64,000 nt of DNA. Source: Ephemerocybe angulata. Lineage: Eukaryota; Basidiomycota; Agaricomycetes; Agaricales; Psathyrellaceae. Shown here piece after piece: positions 11,853-21,324 of this stretch. Within the stretch, counting starts at the first letter, position 1. Each line of letters starts with the position of its first letter. Location: contig JAACJK010000219.1 in the NCBI GenBank assembly GCA_013368325.1, forward strand, positions 930,001 to 994,000, read 5' to 3'. The translations under genes and the position numbers were made by a program. The notes under the pieces are model-generated. The model was not told the DNA's origin. It saw nothing but the letters and a program-made list of their open reading frames with translations, and did no database searches.

Positions 11853-12572
11853 CTACGCACCAGGACTATCAAATGCAAGGCTCTGGCGAGGCGGGACTAA
11901 CCTTAATGTACGCTCGCGCCTGGCGCGAATCCGCTCGAACTGAAACGCGCGTGGCGAGACAACGACCCGCCGAAATCCATTCCTCTCGATTTGCCTGCGA
12001 CTGACCACTGGATCCCAGCACTCCTGTGTTACCGCGCCGGTTTCAGGATCTTCAGCCTGCAACCGGTACTCACAGAGCGCGTGCCCCAGAATCGGCAATC
12101 CCGACCTTCTCGTGAATTCAATACGCGCAGCTAAGTACCACAGCGTCAGGGGAACTTGACTTGGAGCTATCCCTGTCCACCAGTTATGACATAGTCGACA
12201 ACGACATGCTCTGGGACACACGGAAACCCTGCACAGTCTGCTCTGCGCAAAAAGTCCCCGAGTGATTGATGGTATCCAACATACCCCTGAAAGCCTGGAG
12301 GGACGGAGTTCTACGCTGTAGCGGTGACAAGGGAACGTAGGTCGCACAGAACCCGTTTGTGCGCCCCATATTCCAACCCAAGACGCTTGTCTGATCCCCA
12401 GCCGCCGCTGGTCTCTCAGATAAGCGCCCATCCAAGTTGATCGGGTGGCTGCAAATCGGTAGGGTGAGTATCCATAACTTGGGGTGAATGCGGACAATGT
12501 ATCGCTAAATGTGGGTCCGGCCGCGCGGGATGGTGGAGGATGGTGGCTGGCAGAAACAAGGGCAAGCCGCAA
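11853..12572 (-). CDS. Hypothetical protein, possibly misframed
   Basis: A 239-codon uninterrupted minus-strand frame, convergent with the dehydrogenase. Its C-terminal half reads like protein (for example 'LPILGHALCEYRLQAEDPE' and 'RNGFRRVVVSPRAFQFERI'). The middle is Cys/Arg/Trp-rich and may be an intron or another frame, since a second open frame overlaps at 12184-12435. I do not recognise a family. It may be a real but wrongly bounded gene, or chance. Confidence 0.3.
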   Translation of the reverse strand: MRLALVSASHHPPPSRAAGPTFSDTLSAFTPSYGYSPYRFAATRSTWMGAYLRDQRRLGIRQASWVGIWGAQTGSVRPTFPCHRYSVELRPSRLSGVCWIPSITRGLFAQSRLCRVSVCPRACRCRLCHNWWTGIAPSQVPLTLWYLAARIEFTRRSGLPILGHALCEYRLQAEDPETGAVTQECWDPVVSRRQIERNGFRRVVVSPRAFQFERIRARRERTLRLVPPRQSLAFDSPGA

Positions 12573-14361
12573 CTGAGGCGTACTTGCAAAGCTGTTCTGT
12601 GGGCACCATCAATTGGGACTGACGGAGCAGCCGCGTCTCTGCCATATCATCCAGCGGTTTTGCCCAGAGTCTCTATAGGATATGTTCAGCTGATGCATTC
12701 TGATATGAACGCAGACGACTTTCGGTAAGCCTTCGTCATGCAATTGAAGGTAAATATGGTGGCGAAGGCACCAGGAACTGGATAAATGTACGCCGATGTG
12801 GTCGTGTCAATGTTTTCCTCCCTCTGACGAAGTTCATGAATTGTACCTCGTCACAATGCATAGGTTGGTGAATGGAGAGGAGGAATGAAGGTCACCCTAG
12901 TCGACCAGCCGAGGCTTCCCGTTTTACACCTTAGTGATCAGAAGCGTTGGCGTATGCTCGTGTCATGCAGTTATCCGAGATGCATTTGTTGCGGGGAAGG
13001 GAAATGTATATCTCCAACAACGAATGCAATTGCAAAATGGCTCTCGAACAACCCTCAACCGAAACTCGAGAAGATGCATACATGGCAAGAGTTTCCCAGT
13101 AGGCGCCAATCTAGCCCAGCCAGTAAAAGAGTTGTAGCCCAGACAAGAAAGTGTTCACCCCAGGACCATCATCGGATCGATTTATTGAGTAGCAGGGTGA
13201 AAGCCGGTGAAGGACTGAATGGCGTAGACTCCGTGGAGTCCGTACCGAATTCCGTGGCGCGAATTCGACTGATTTCTGAATGATTCGCGAATCATGGCGC
13301 CGTAAGATATCCAGAATTCCAAGTGCGAAGAAAGAATAAAAAGAATCCCAACTAGTGAAAGTTTTCCCATGGAGATCAAGGGCATTTAGACCAGAACGAG
13401 GCACCTTCGGTGAACAGTTGAAAGGTCAAGGTAGTGTAGGAACGCTGACACGAAGACACAGAGTAGACTGCGGGATTGAGAGAGCCAGAAACGCCCGGTT
13501 TCATCGTAAAGCGCCCTCCGGTGCGTGATATCGGACGCGCCCACCAACGTAAACATATGGGTGCGTGTTGGAACTTAGGTGACCTTCATCGTGAAGATCC
13601 CCGTAAGGTGAGCCTTGTTTTCGGTTCACGAAATGTTCTCCTGTGTTCGTAGAAGACTCTGGGTGACTCCACAAGAGAATTGGCGACTCGGATGGGTGGT
13701 GGTTGAGTTCAAGTTGCGGGCTTGCAGGCTGCAGCGGTTCGCCGACACCAGCGGCAATCGGCAGATTTATCGGATCACCATCATGTGATCGTGAGCAATG
13801 TCATTTTGTTCCGTTGGTGGCTCCGTGCCGCACTCCGGACGCAGTTATGTTCCTCTTCAGTTGCCCTCTTGTTCCCAGAAGATAGGATGTTGATAGGAAG
13901 TCCATCTTTTGACTTCTTTTACGAGATCGACGTACAACGGAACACACAGGACCTCTGAGCGTCCGATGGCCGGCCCATTCATCGGGAACACATTTCTCTA
14001 AACCTCCAGCTCTCATGAACCTATCACAAACGATGGCGACCGCTTCACTTAAATCCCATCGCATTGGGGAAGATTGGGTTCCCATATGCACTCATCAGAG
14101 GTCACCAGGTTGCTTCTCGGCTGGTGCTCCCAACGATAGCTATGGAGAATCATTGGAACAACCGCTTATAGGAATTTGCCATGTCGTCAGGAAAGGCACA
14201 CTAACAAGGGCGCCTTTCCATCTCTTTCCATTTACCTCCTGCCACGCGACTATACGGAGCCAGATTTTGAGTTTACAGATCGTTCCTCAATTGAGGTATG
14301 TGTCCGGACTCCATAAATACAGCCTTCTAATCAGCGCTTTGAACCCCAGCGCAGGCCTGTC
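12573..14361. other. Long region without a recognisable gene
   Basis: About 1.8 kb with only short open frames, the largest at 12885-13283 (+) and 13111-13404 (-). None carries a motif or convincing splice signals. The carboxylesterase promoter should lie in the last few hundred bases. Confidence 0.45.
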
Positions 14362-16322
14362 ATGTACTCACCAGCGCTTGTCCTTGCCGTCCTCACTGCT
14401 TCCCTCTACGCCACGTCCTGCGCAGCAGACCCGGATGGCAGCTCTGGTGGTAGTCTTAGCCCCCTGGGACTGACCATCACCACCGCGCAGGGAAAGGTCA
14501 CCGGTACCCAGGTCCTCCCGAGGGTTCGCCAATGGCTCGGTATTCCGTTCGCGACTGGAGCTCGTTGGACCGCGCCCACCCCACCTCCCGTTCGGACAAC
14601 GACCCTCAACGCGAACGCCTATGGGAAGAGCTGTCCGCAGCTGTCGAGCACAACAACCGACTACTACATGGAGTTTGCCCACCAACAGGACCAGCTGGAC
14701 GAGTCTGAAGACTGTCTAACTCTCAACATCTGGGCGCCTGCGACGACCAGGCCTCAGAACACCGCTGTTTTGATATGGATCTACGGAGGAGGGTTCCAGT
14801 TTGGCGCAGTATGTCCGTCCAGCTCAAGTCAGGTCCATGGAGAACTGAATTACAATTCCTGTAGAGCGCACTGAAAGTACAAGACGGGCGCTACTTTGTT
14901 CGGGACAGCGACGACCTTATCCTTGTCACCATTAATTATCGCCTCAACATCTTTGGCCAACCCAATGCGCCTCAGCTCGTTAGCCCCACAACCTCGCAGA
15001 ACTTTGGCTTGCTCGATCAGAAGGCTGCGATCGACTGGGTCAAGGATAACATTGCTGCCTTCGGAGGAGATCCCAACCGCATCAGCATCTTCGGCCAGAG
15101 TGCTGGTGGCACGTCGGTGGATGTCTATGCTCAAGCATATCCTACGGACACGACTGTAAAGGGTACGTACTCCTTTCCAAGCTATGCTGGTTGAACACGG
15201 GCTCAACCCTTCTTCAACTAGGCATTATACTGCAGTCTGGAAGGTTTGTTTATCAATGCATGACTTGTAACACACACACACGAGTACTGACTGCTCTGTA
15301 GCATTTCCGGCTTGGGTGATCAGGGCTCTCCGACGCTTGACTCCGCGCCCTGGGAGACGGTGGCCGCTGCAGTCGGCTGTGGGAGTGGTACGTGATGTTT
15401 AGTTGACGGACCCTACCAGAACCCTTTTCCTGACTTTATGTTTGGTAGCTCCTACACCCGCCCAGCTCACCTGTATGAAGGGTATCCCTTCAGCCACCTT
15501 AACCCAGGCCGCCAGAGACGCAGGGATCATCTTCTTTAAGCTCGTCACCGACAGTTAGTGTTTCGATCTCAACGCTATCTACCACACTCTAATCCCACTA
15601 TAGACATTATTATACATTCCGACTGGGCAACGCGGTTTACCACCGGCAACTATCTCAAAGTCCCGACGCTAATTGGGACGGTGCAGCACGAAGGCGACCC
15701 CCTCACCGTGGGCGGCGAGCTGGCGGCTCGCGGAAACGCCCCTGCTACGATCACTACCCTGCGCGCCGACATCCTCAGCCAGCTTGGTGGTACATGTGGA
15801 GCTTCTACTGCTGCCAGTGAACGCGTCAACAACGGCGTTACGACATGGCGATATCAGTACCAAGGTGTGTACTCCAACTTCCCTTTTTCTTCATTTTGTG
15901 TTTCGATGCGTTCGACTACTTGCTGACGATCGCGCGTCCTTGTTCTTCTTCTCCGTCTTAAAGCCGTCTTCCCTGGAATCTCAACACGCCAAGACCTACG
16001 CGCCTTCCACGGATCCGACATTCCCATCGTCTTTGGCACCTTCGCGTCCATCCATACTCCATCGGCTGCCGAAGTGGGTCTTTCGGTGTATGTGAAGAAC
16101 GCTTGGTCTGCATTCGCCAAGAACCCATCGACTGGGCTGACGGGCCTTGGCTGGCCCACGTATAATCCCACCACAAACACGCTTGTGCAGCTTGGGGGTG
16201 TCGAGAACCCAACGGGCTTGAAGCTAGGGTCGCCGGCGCTTTTGGATGCGACTTGCTCCCATGCTACGGAGCTGTTTGGGATTTTGACGCAGCTTGGGGA
16301 TATCTTGAACGCTATCCCTTAG
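14362..16322 (+). CDS. Secreted type-B carboxylesterase/lipase (alpha/beta hydrolase)
   Basis: The start is at 14362, giving a signal peptide 'MYSPALVLAVLTASLYATS' with likely cleavage after Cys-Ala-Ala. The spliced protein follows the carboxylesterase-B plan. It has the N-terminal 'QGKVTGTQV...WLGIPFA', then 'EDCLTLNIWAP' (the family's EDCL signature), then the oxyanion-hole loop 'IYGGGFQFG', then 'GDPNRISIFGQSAGG' with the Ser nucleophile (about 15080-15112). A Gln-His-Glu-Gly-Asp segment at about 15685 probably holds the acidic residue and 'RAFHGSDIPIVFGT' (about 15995-16035) the His. The first intron is 14809-14864, with about five more. The length of about 540 residues is normal. It hydrolyses ester bonds outside the cell; substrate unknown. 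Confidence 0.88.
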
Positions 16323-16551
16323 GCAGGCAGCTCATCTCTCTTTATTCCTCTTTGGATCTAGGGACTGTTGCATTTCTTTCGCTTTCAAACTATCGTTATC
16401 TAGTCCGCCCATCCCTTCCATAACCTTTATTCTTATTAATTATTTGTGACACTTCATCTGCTCAGAAACACGTACTACCCTCTTCCATATCTTGATTTCA
16501 ACCCTCAAATATCAATATCAATGCCCACCAAGTTCAAACTCCTCGTGAGCG

Positions 16552-17064
16552 ATGCCACACGATCCACACGTGCTCGAATCGCGTATCCCTCGGAATCTCT
16601 CGACGGCGGACGCCTCTTGTTGGTATATCACCAATTGTCCAGAACACCGTCCACCCTTGGTCCTATCTTTGGACGAGAACCGCCATTTGCATATGCCTCC
16701 TGCGAAGACTTCCTCGTCCACTGTCGTAGACCCCTGGATTGTCACAACCATCTGGCCCCTGTCATCCTGCAGACCTAAAGCGCTTCCACAGCTCGCGTGG
16801 GACGTACTCAACGGTAAGTTTACTCACCACCCCCCCAACCCTCACGAGAGCGCGCTGGAGCTTATGGTCATTCACGACGACATAGCGTGCATGGCGTTGT
16901 CAGAGAAGGCGAACGCTGTGCACGGGGACGTTTCCCCCAGTAAGATGGGGTATATCCAGTGGAACGGAGGCGCGCATGGGGTCTTGATCGACTATGACGT
17001 TTTCGTGTGTCGATTTGGGATGGCGGAGGACGAGAAGGCGGCGACTGGAGGGATTTCATACTGA
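16552..17064 (+). pseudogene. FunK1-like fungal protein kinase fragment
   Basis: A 170-codon frame. Its second half reads 'ALELMVIHDDIACMALSEKA' and then Asn-Ala-Val-His-Gly-Asp-Val-Ser-Pro-Ser-Lys-Met and 'GGAHGVLIDYDVF'. This resembles the catalytic loop (His-x-Asp-[IL]-Ser-x-x-N) and the Asp-[FY]-Asp metal-binding motif of FunK1 kinases, a family expanded in basidiomycetes. Those proteins are usually over 500 residues. Here the N-lobe is unrecognisable, the Asn after the catalytic Asp is Lys, and the frame stops right after the Asp-Tyr-Asp region. An intron beginning GTAAGT near 16814 is possible. I infer a decayed or truncated gene; a short divergent kinase-like protein is the alternative. 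Confidence 0.48.
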
Positions 17065-17341
17065 GTGGTACTAATAGGGACCGCGCAACGCGTCTCAGTC
17101 CATGATGATAAGGAGTTTGCTCTGCGCGTTCGACTGAAATATGATATACCTTGCTCTTCTCAGCATTGTGGTAAAGTCGAACCGATGGGCACGATTTGTA
17201 TATCTTCTCAGTTTCACTCTACTTGCTCTCTAATGCACACAGCCTGCGCCAAGTTAGGACGAAGCTCTGCACTGAGAGACTCCCGTCTTGATGAAATTCC
17301 CACAACCCTTCTTGCCCTCATACCACCATCTTGTAACCACC

Positions 17342-17425
17342 ATGCCCCCAAGACGAAAACGATCCCTGCTCAACCCCATCTTTAGCCTTGGCGATAAGGC
17401 CATGAAGTCTAGCTGGACTAAGTAA
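17342..17425 (+). pseudogene. Truncated duplicate of the NACHT gene's first exon
   Basis: An ATG at 17342 opens with MPPRRKRSLL, identical to the first ten residues of the NACHT gene starting at 17644. It diverges to stop after 27 codons at 17423-17425. The 50-60 bases before the two ATGs are also similar (both carry a run like ACCCTCTTG...TACCACCA). The copies sit 302 bp apart, so this is the 5' end of a tandem duplicate whose body is gone. Confidence 0.7.
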
Positions 17426-17643
17426 ATGGAGAGAACTCTGCAGGTCCAAATGTGACCTTGCCTCTGCCGGGGTTTGCGAGGCGCAAAGCGTCAAAGCGTC
17501 ATGCCGCAAGCGACTGACAGTCACAGTATGCTCTGTCTCAGGCTGTCGTACGGTCAGACTCGTTTATTTAATCAAACACTAGTGGACGGAATTCACACGA
17601 CCCTCTTGACTCTGTACCACCACACCTCTGGCAGCTGAGCACC

Positions 17644-20006
17644 ATGCCCCCAAGGCGAAAACGATCTTTGCTGAGTTCCTTCTTCAAGTATTGTACTAAG
17701 CGCACGAATTCCATCAACCCAGCTCTTTCCCTTTCGGAGCGTACAACTTCCACTTCCGATAACGCCGGGCGCTTAAATGAAAAGGCACCAGCTCGTGTGC
17801 TGTTGACGGAAGCGAAGGGCATATCAGGAGCTCCTGTACTTGGAGAGTGCGATAGACACCTCACAACCTCGTTGGAGCCGGCCCATTCGATCCCTCCAGC
17901 ACCTCAACAGCAATTCTCAGACTGGCCTCCTCAGTCCGGGATGATGCACCACTGGCCCGATCGAGAACAAGCTCTTCGTACGGATAGACCTGACGGTATG
18001 CTGTACGGCGTCTCATATCCTATCCACTCTGATAATATTACTTGTAGATGACGATAACCCTACCCCGGTACCCAGACGTCACTCAGCCAGACAGGAATTC
18101 GGGATTTCCGGGCCATCGGTTTTCGCTGGCGCGAGCCACACCAGGGTGGAGAACCTCAACATCCACCAGGCGGGACAAGAGCAAGGTACAAACGGTGTGT
18201 GTTTCGTTCTTTTCCCTCAGATTTCTACTGATACCTCTGTAGGCTGGAAACTACTGATGGAAAAGACCGCTCCCAATGCTCTGCACAGCTCTGACGCCCG
18301 GTTCGATCCCCCCAAATGCGACGAGGATACACGCATAGAAGTCACTAGCGAAATCTTAGCATGGATACAGGATCGCTCAGCACCTACCCAGCTTCTCTGC
18401 ATGACGGGAGCTGCGGGGTCTGGCAAATCGGCGCTTCAGCAGACAATTGCAGAACTTTGCGAGGAGCTTGGGATACTGGCATCGTCGTTCTTCTTCAGCA
18501 CTAGTGACCCAACAAGAAATGGGTGCTCTGCTCTCGTGCCTACCATTGCATATCAGCTTGGCCTGAAATCCCTACCACTTCGACGTGCGATTGCTGCCGT
18601 GGTCGACCATAACCCTCTCATATTCACGCAATCCCTGAGGTCCCAGATGCAGGCGCTAGTGGTTGACCCAGTCCGTCAACTTCCAACAGACGCACTGTCC
18701 CACCTTCCGTTTGCCATTCTTATTGACGGTCTGGACGAATGCAACGACGAAGATCGCCAACGAGGGATCCTCGAGGTTCTCCAGGAATGTATGATTGGCG
18801 GTAGAACCCCCTTCCGCATTTTCCTTGCCAGCCGTCCGGAACTGGCCATTCACAACGCTCTTCAGCCTGGAGGGCACCTCGAACGATTGGCATACCACAT
18901 CCGCCTCAGTGATGACTACGACGCGACAACCGACATTCGGCGGTCTGTGCAGAGGATGCTTCACGAGATTGGTCGGCGCCGGAACCTCAACCCTACCTGG
19001 TATACCGATGAAGACGTCGAAGCCATTGTCAAGGCTGCATCGGGACAATACATCTACGCAGCTACGGCCATGCGATACGTCTCCGAGCCTCGGGGATCTC
19101 CTCTGGACAGACTAAACGCCGTTGTCAGCTGGTCCCTGTCAGGTGGAGGGGAACAGACGAGTCCATTCGCCTCGCTTGATTTCTTGTATAGCCAGATCCT
19201 TCTGAAGGCGAAGCAAGCATATGAAGCTGTGGACACCAATAGGTACGACTTTCTTCTGACTTTTAACAGCTATGTTTTCCTCGACAGGTCCCTACCACTT
19301 CAGGATCAGATCCTAGGGTACGAAGACCAGACATCCGAGCACATCATCTGTGACCTGAGATCCCTCGTTACTTGGTCCGGGTCCGGATGCCTGAATTTCT
19401 ACCATAAATCATTCGAGGACTTCCTAGACAGCGAGGCGCGCGCAGGGCCATTGTATGTGAAGGCAAGGGCGCTGGATCATATCCTTGCTGCCTCTCTTCG
19501 TTGGGTGGCCAAGCACTCTGAACTAGATGTCGAGAGTAAGAGCGCACGCGTATTTATCAACGGACAAGGGCTAATGCCATTATTACAGATGCAATGCGCA
19601 CTAATAGCCCGTTTGGGGACGTCATTTACTCTGTGGTGTTCACCATATTGAGAAAGGCTAACCGCCAATGCTACTCCCTCGACAACTTGGTCGACACCGT
19701 TATACACTTTACGGAAGCCGGCGGATGGGAGAAGATCCACATCTGGGTCGTTCAGCCTTGGACCATAGGCTCGACCCACCCTTTCCACGAGGCCGTGACT
19801 AGCTGGCTTGAGGTTTTTGAGTGGCTTATTCCTCTGATGAAGGTATGTACTCGATCCATATCCCCCGTGCTTACTTTATATGTACTCCAAACTTGCAGGA
19901 CAGAAGTCGGAATACATGGTCGATAGCGGAAGACCGCCGTGCAAAGTGGGCCCGACATTTGAGAGACTACGAGTTGAATCTATTCAGGCGGATCTCAGAG
20001 CGGTGA
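17644..20006 (+). CDS. NACHT-domain P-loop NTPase (NLR-like protein)
   Basis: A signal-transducing NTPase of the type that fungi use in self/non-self recognition. The start MPPRRKRSLLSSFFKY is basic. A Ser/Pro-rich linker follows, with introns at about 17996-18048 and 18196-18242, and then the NACHT domain. Walker A is Gly-Ala-Ala-Gly-Ser-Gly-Lys-Ser (18407-18430), an Arg-bearing sensor-like segment is 'FRIFLASRPELAIHNAL', and Walker B is 'ILIDGLDEC' (about 18718-18744). A helical region ends with 'LNFYHKSFEDFLDSEARAG', the conserved end of fungal NACHT modules. Two last exons (from about 19590 and from 19900) add about 135 residues with no ankyrin, WD40 or TPR repeats. It is about 700 residues long. 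The N-terminus has no recognised effector domain. Partial duplications flank it on both sides. Confidence 0.85.
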
Positions 20007-20244
20007 TACTACAGGCAACCTAGAAGCAGGAGGGTCATACTAGGCTTATCACCAGCAGTTACGGATGTATAGGAAGGAATATCTTCATGTCCAAGCGATG
20101 TACGATACTACAGGCAACCTAGAAAGAGGGTCCTACTAGGCTTGTTACCAGCAGTTATGGATGTATCCAGCGTACAATTAGTATTTGCGTGCCCAAGGGC
20201 TGGTCCTGCTAAAGGAAGGAAAGAACATCTTCATGTCCAAGCGA
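20005..20244 (+). repeat. Imperfect tandem duplication directly behind the NACHT stop codon
   Basis: Unit 1, 20005-20098, runs from GATACTACAGGCAACCTAGA to CTTCATGTCCAAGCGA. Unit 2, 20104-20244, starts and ends with the same sequences but carries an extra block of about 46 bp near 20167-20212. The units differ by scattered substitutions, so the duplication is not recent. Confidence 0.85.
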
Positions 20245-20452
20245 ACAGAAACAATGGCACCGACGATTGATACGCGCCTCGCGCGACGCGTCGAATAGGG
20301 GCTATGAAACGCGTCGACATCCTGACAGGGGCTCAGAATCACATCTAAGACAGAAGCACCGCACCGCTCTCTCTCTCCCAACTACACCCCTCATCCCATT
20401 CTTTTATCATCCACAGCTCTCACCACTCACTCAGCGCAGGTCACCTTGAAAG

Positions 20453-21243
20453 ATGCGAGATCGCATTGATAGAGACGTCGAAGACCTCGACCTCGACCCG
20501 GAGGCCGCCCTGCGCGACTCCTTCATGCGTCTATGGAACGTCTTTAGCGAGATTGTACAGAAGAAGGCGCAGAGCGGGGATTCAGGGTGGGCGAGCGGGG
20601 CTGGGCGTTCTCAGCTGGATGGCAGTAGGCATGGGGCGAGGAAAGAGGCGAGTGAAACGATGGGTGGGGCACGAGGGGAAAAGGCGAGGGAAACGATGGA
20701 CGGTGGAGAGCGAGGGGAAAAGGCTGGGAAACCGAAGGATGCCATTGAGAGTCAGATGAAGGAGAAGTTGAAAGCTGCAGAAGTTATTAGCTCGAAGGAT
20801 AAGGGAAAGGAGAATGAAAGGGAGCACGATCAGGAAAAGGGGAAACCGAAAGAAAAGGAAATAGGAAAGGACTCACACAGCCTGCGAGAGTGGGCTGCAG
20901 AAATACAGGGAGAGATAGGATGGCCTCTTGCATTCATCCACCCGATGCAAGACATGAAGGACCCGTCCATGAGTTCAGTCCTACTCACGGGTGCCTTCGT
21001 AGGTACTGTCATTCACTCCCATAAGCTCAGATATGTCGGTGACTGACTGAACCCTTAGGCACCCGCGCTCTCCTCGAAGAAGTAGGAGTCCAAAGCGGTG
21101 ACTACAAGCTCGAGCCCTACTTTTTGGAACGGCGTGGACCCAACGGCGATATTAAAGGCTGCGTCGTAGACTACGATCTCGTACGCACCCCAACGACCAG
21201 GCCATCGGTACACTTGCGGAGGGATCACCACACACCCCATTGA
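20453..21243 (+). CDS. Unknown protein with Lys/Glu-rich middle and conserved-looking C-terminus
   Basis: A two-exon gene. Exon 1 starts at 20453 (MRDRIDRDVEDLDLDPEAAL), which looks like a compact helical N-terminus ('SFMRLWNVFSEIVQKKA'). About 100 highly charged, repetitive residues follow (Glu-Lys-Ala, Gly-Glu-Lys-Ala-Gly). The segment 'LREWAAEIQGEIGWPLAFIH' leads to a Leu-Thr-Gly-Ala-Phe-Val-Gly-Thr-Arg junction restored by removing an intron starting at 21005. Exon 2 encodes 'EEVGVQSGDYKLEPYFLERR' and ends at TGA 21241-21243. The charged middle should be disordered. I do not recognise a family. Confidence 0.6.
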
Positions 21244-21324
21244 CAACCTCAGGTTAACTGATAGACGGAATTCCAGATAAGATAGACCATTCTTCTACGT
21301 ACACACTTTTCGTCCACACTCCAC

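Noticed and set aside
12885..13283. Plus-strand 132-codon frame with Cys-x-x-Cys residues
   Set aside because: No further zinc-binding pattern and no neighbours in frame; likely non-coding.
10074..13519. 18-nt exact match CATCGTAAAGCGCCCTCC at 10074-10091 and 13502-13519
   Set aside because: One copy lies in the carrier's coding sequence and no similarity extends beyond it. A single match of this size is borderline by chance in 64 kb.
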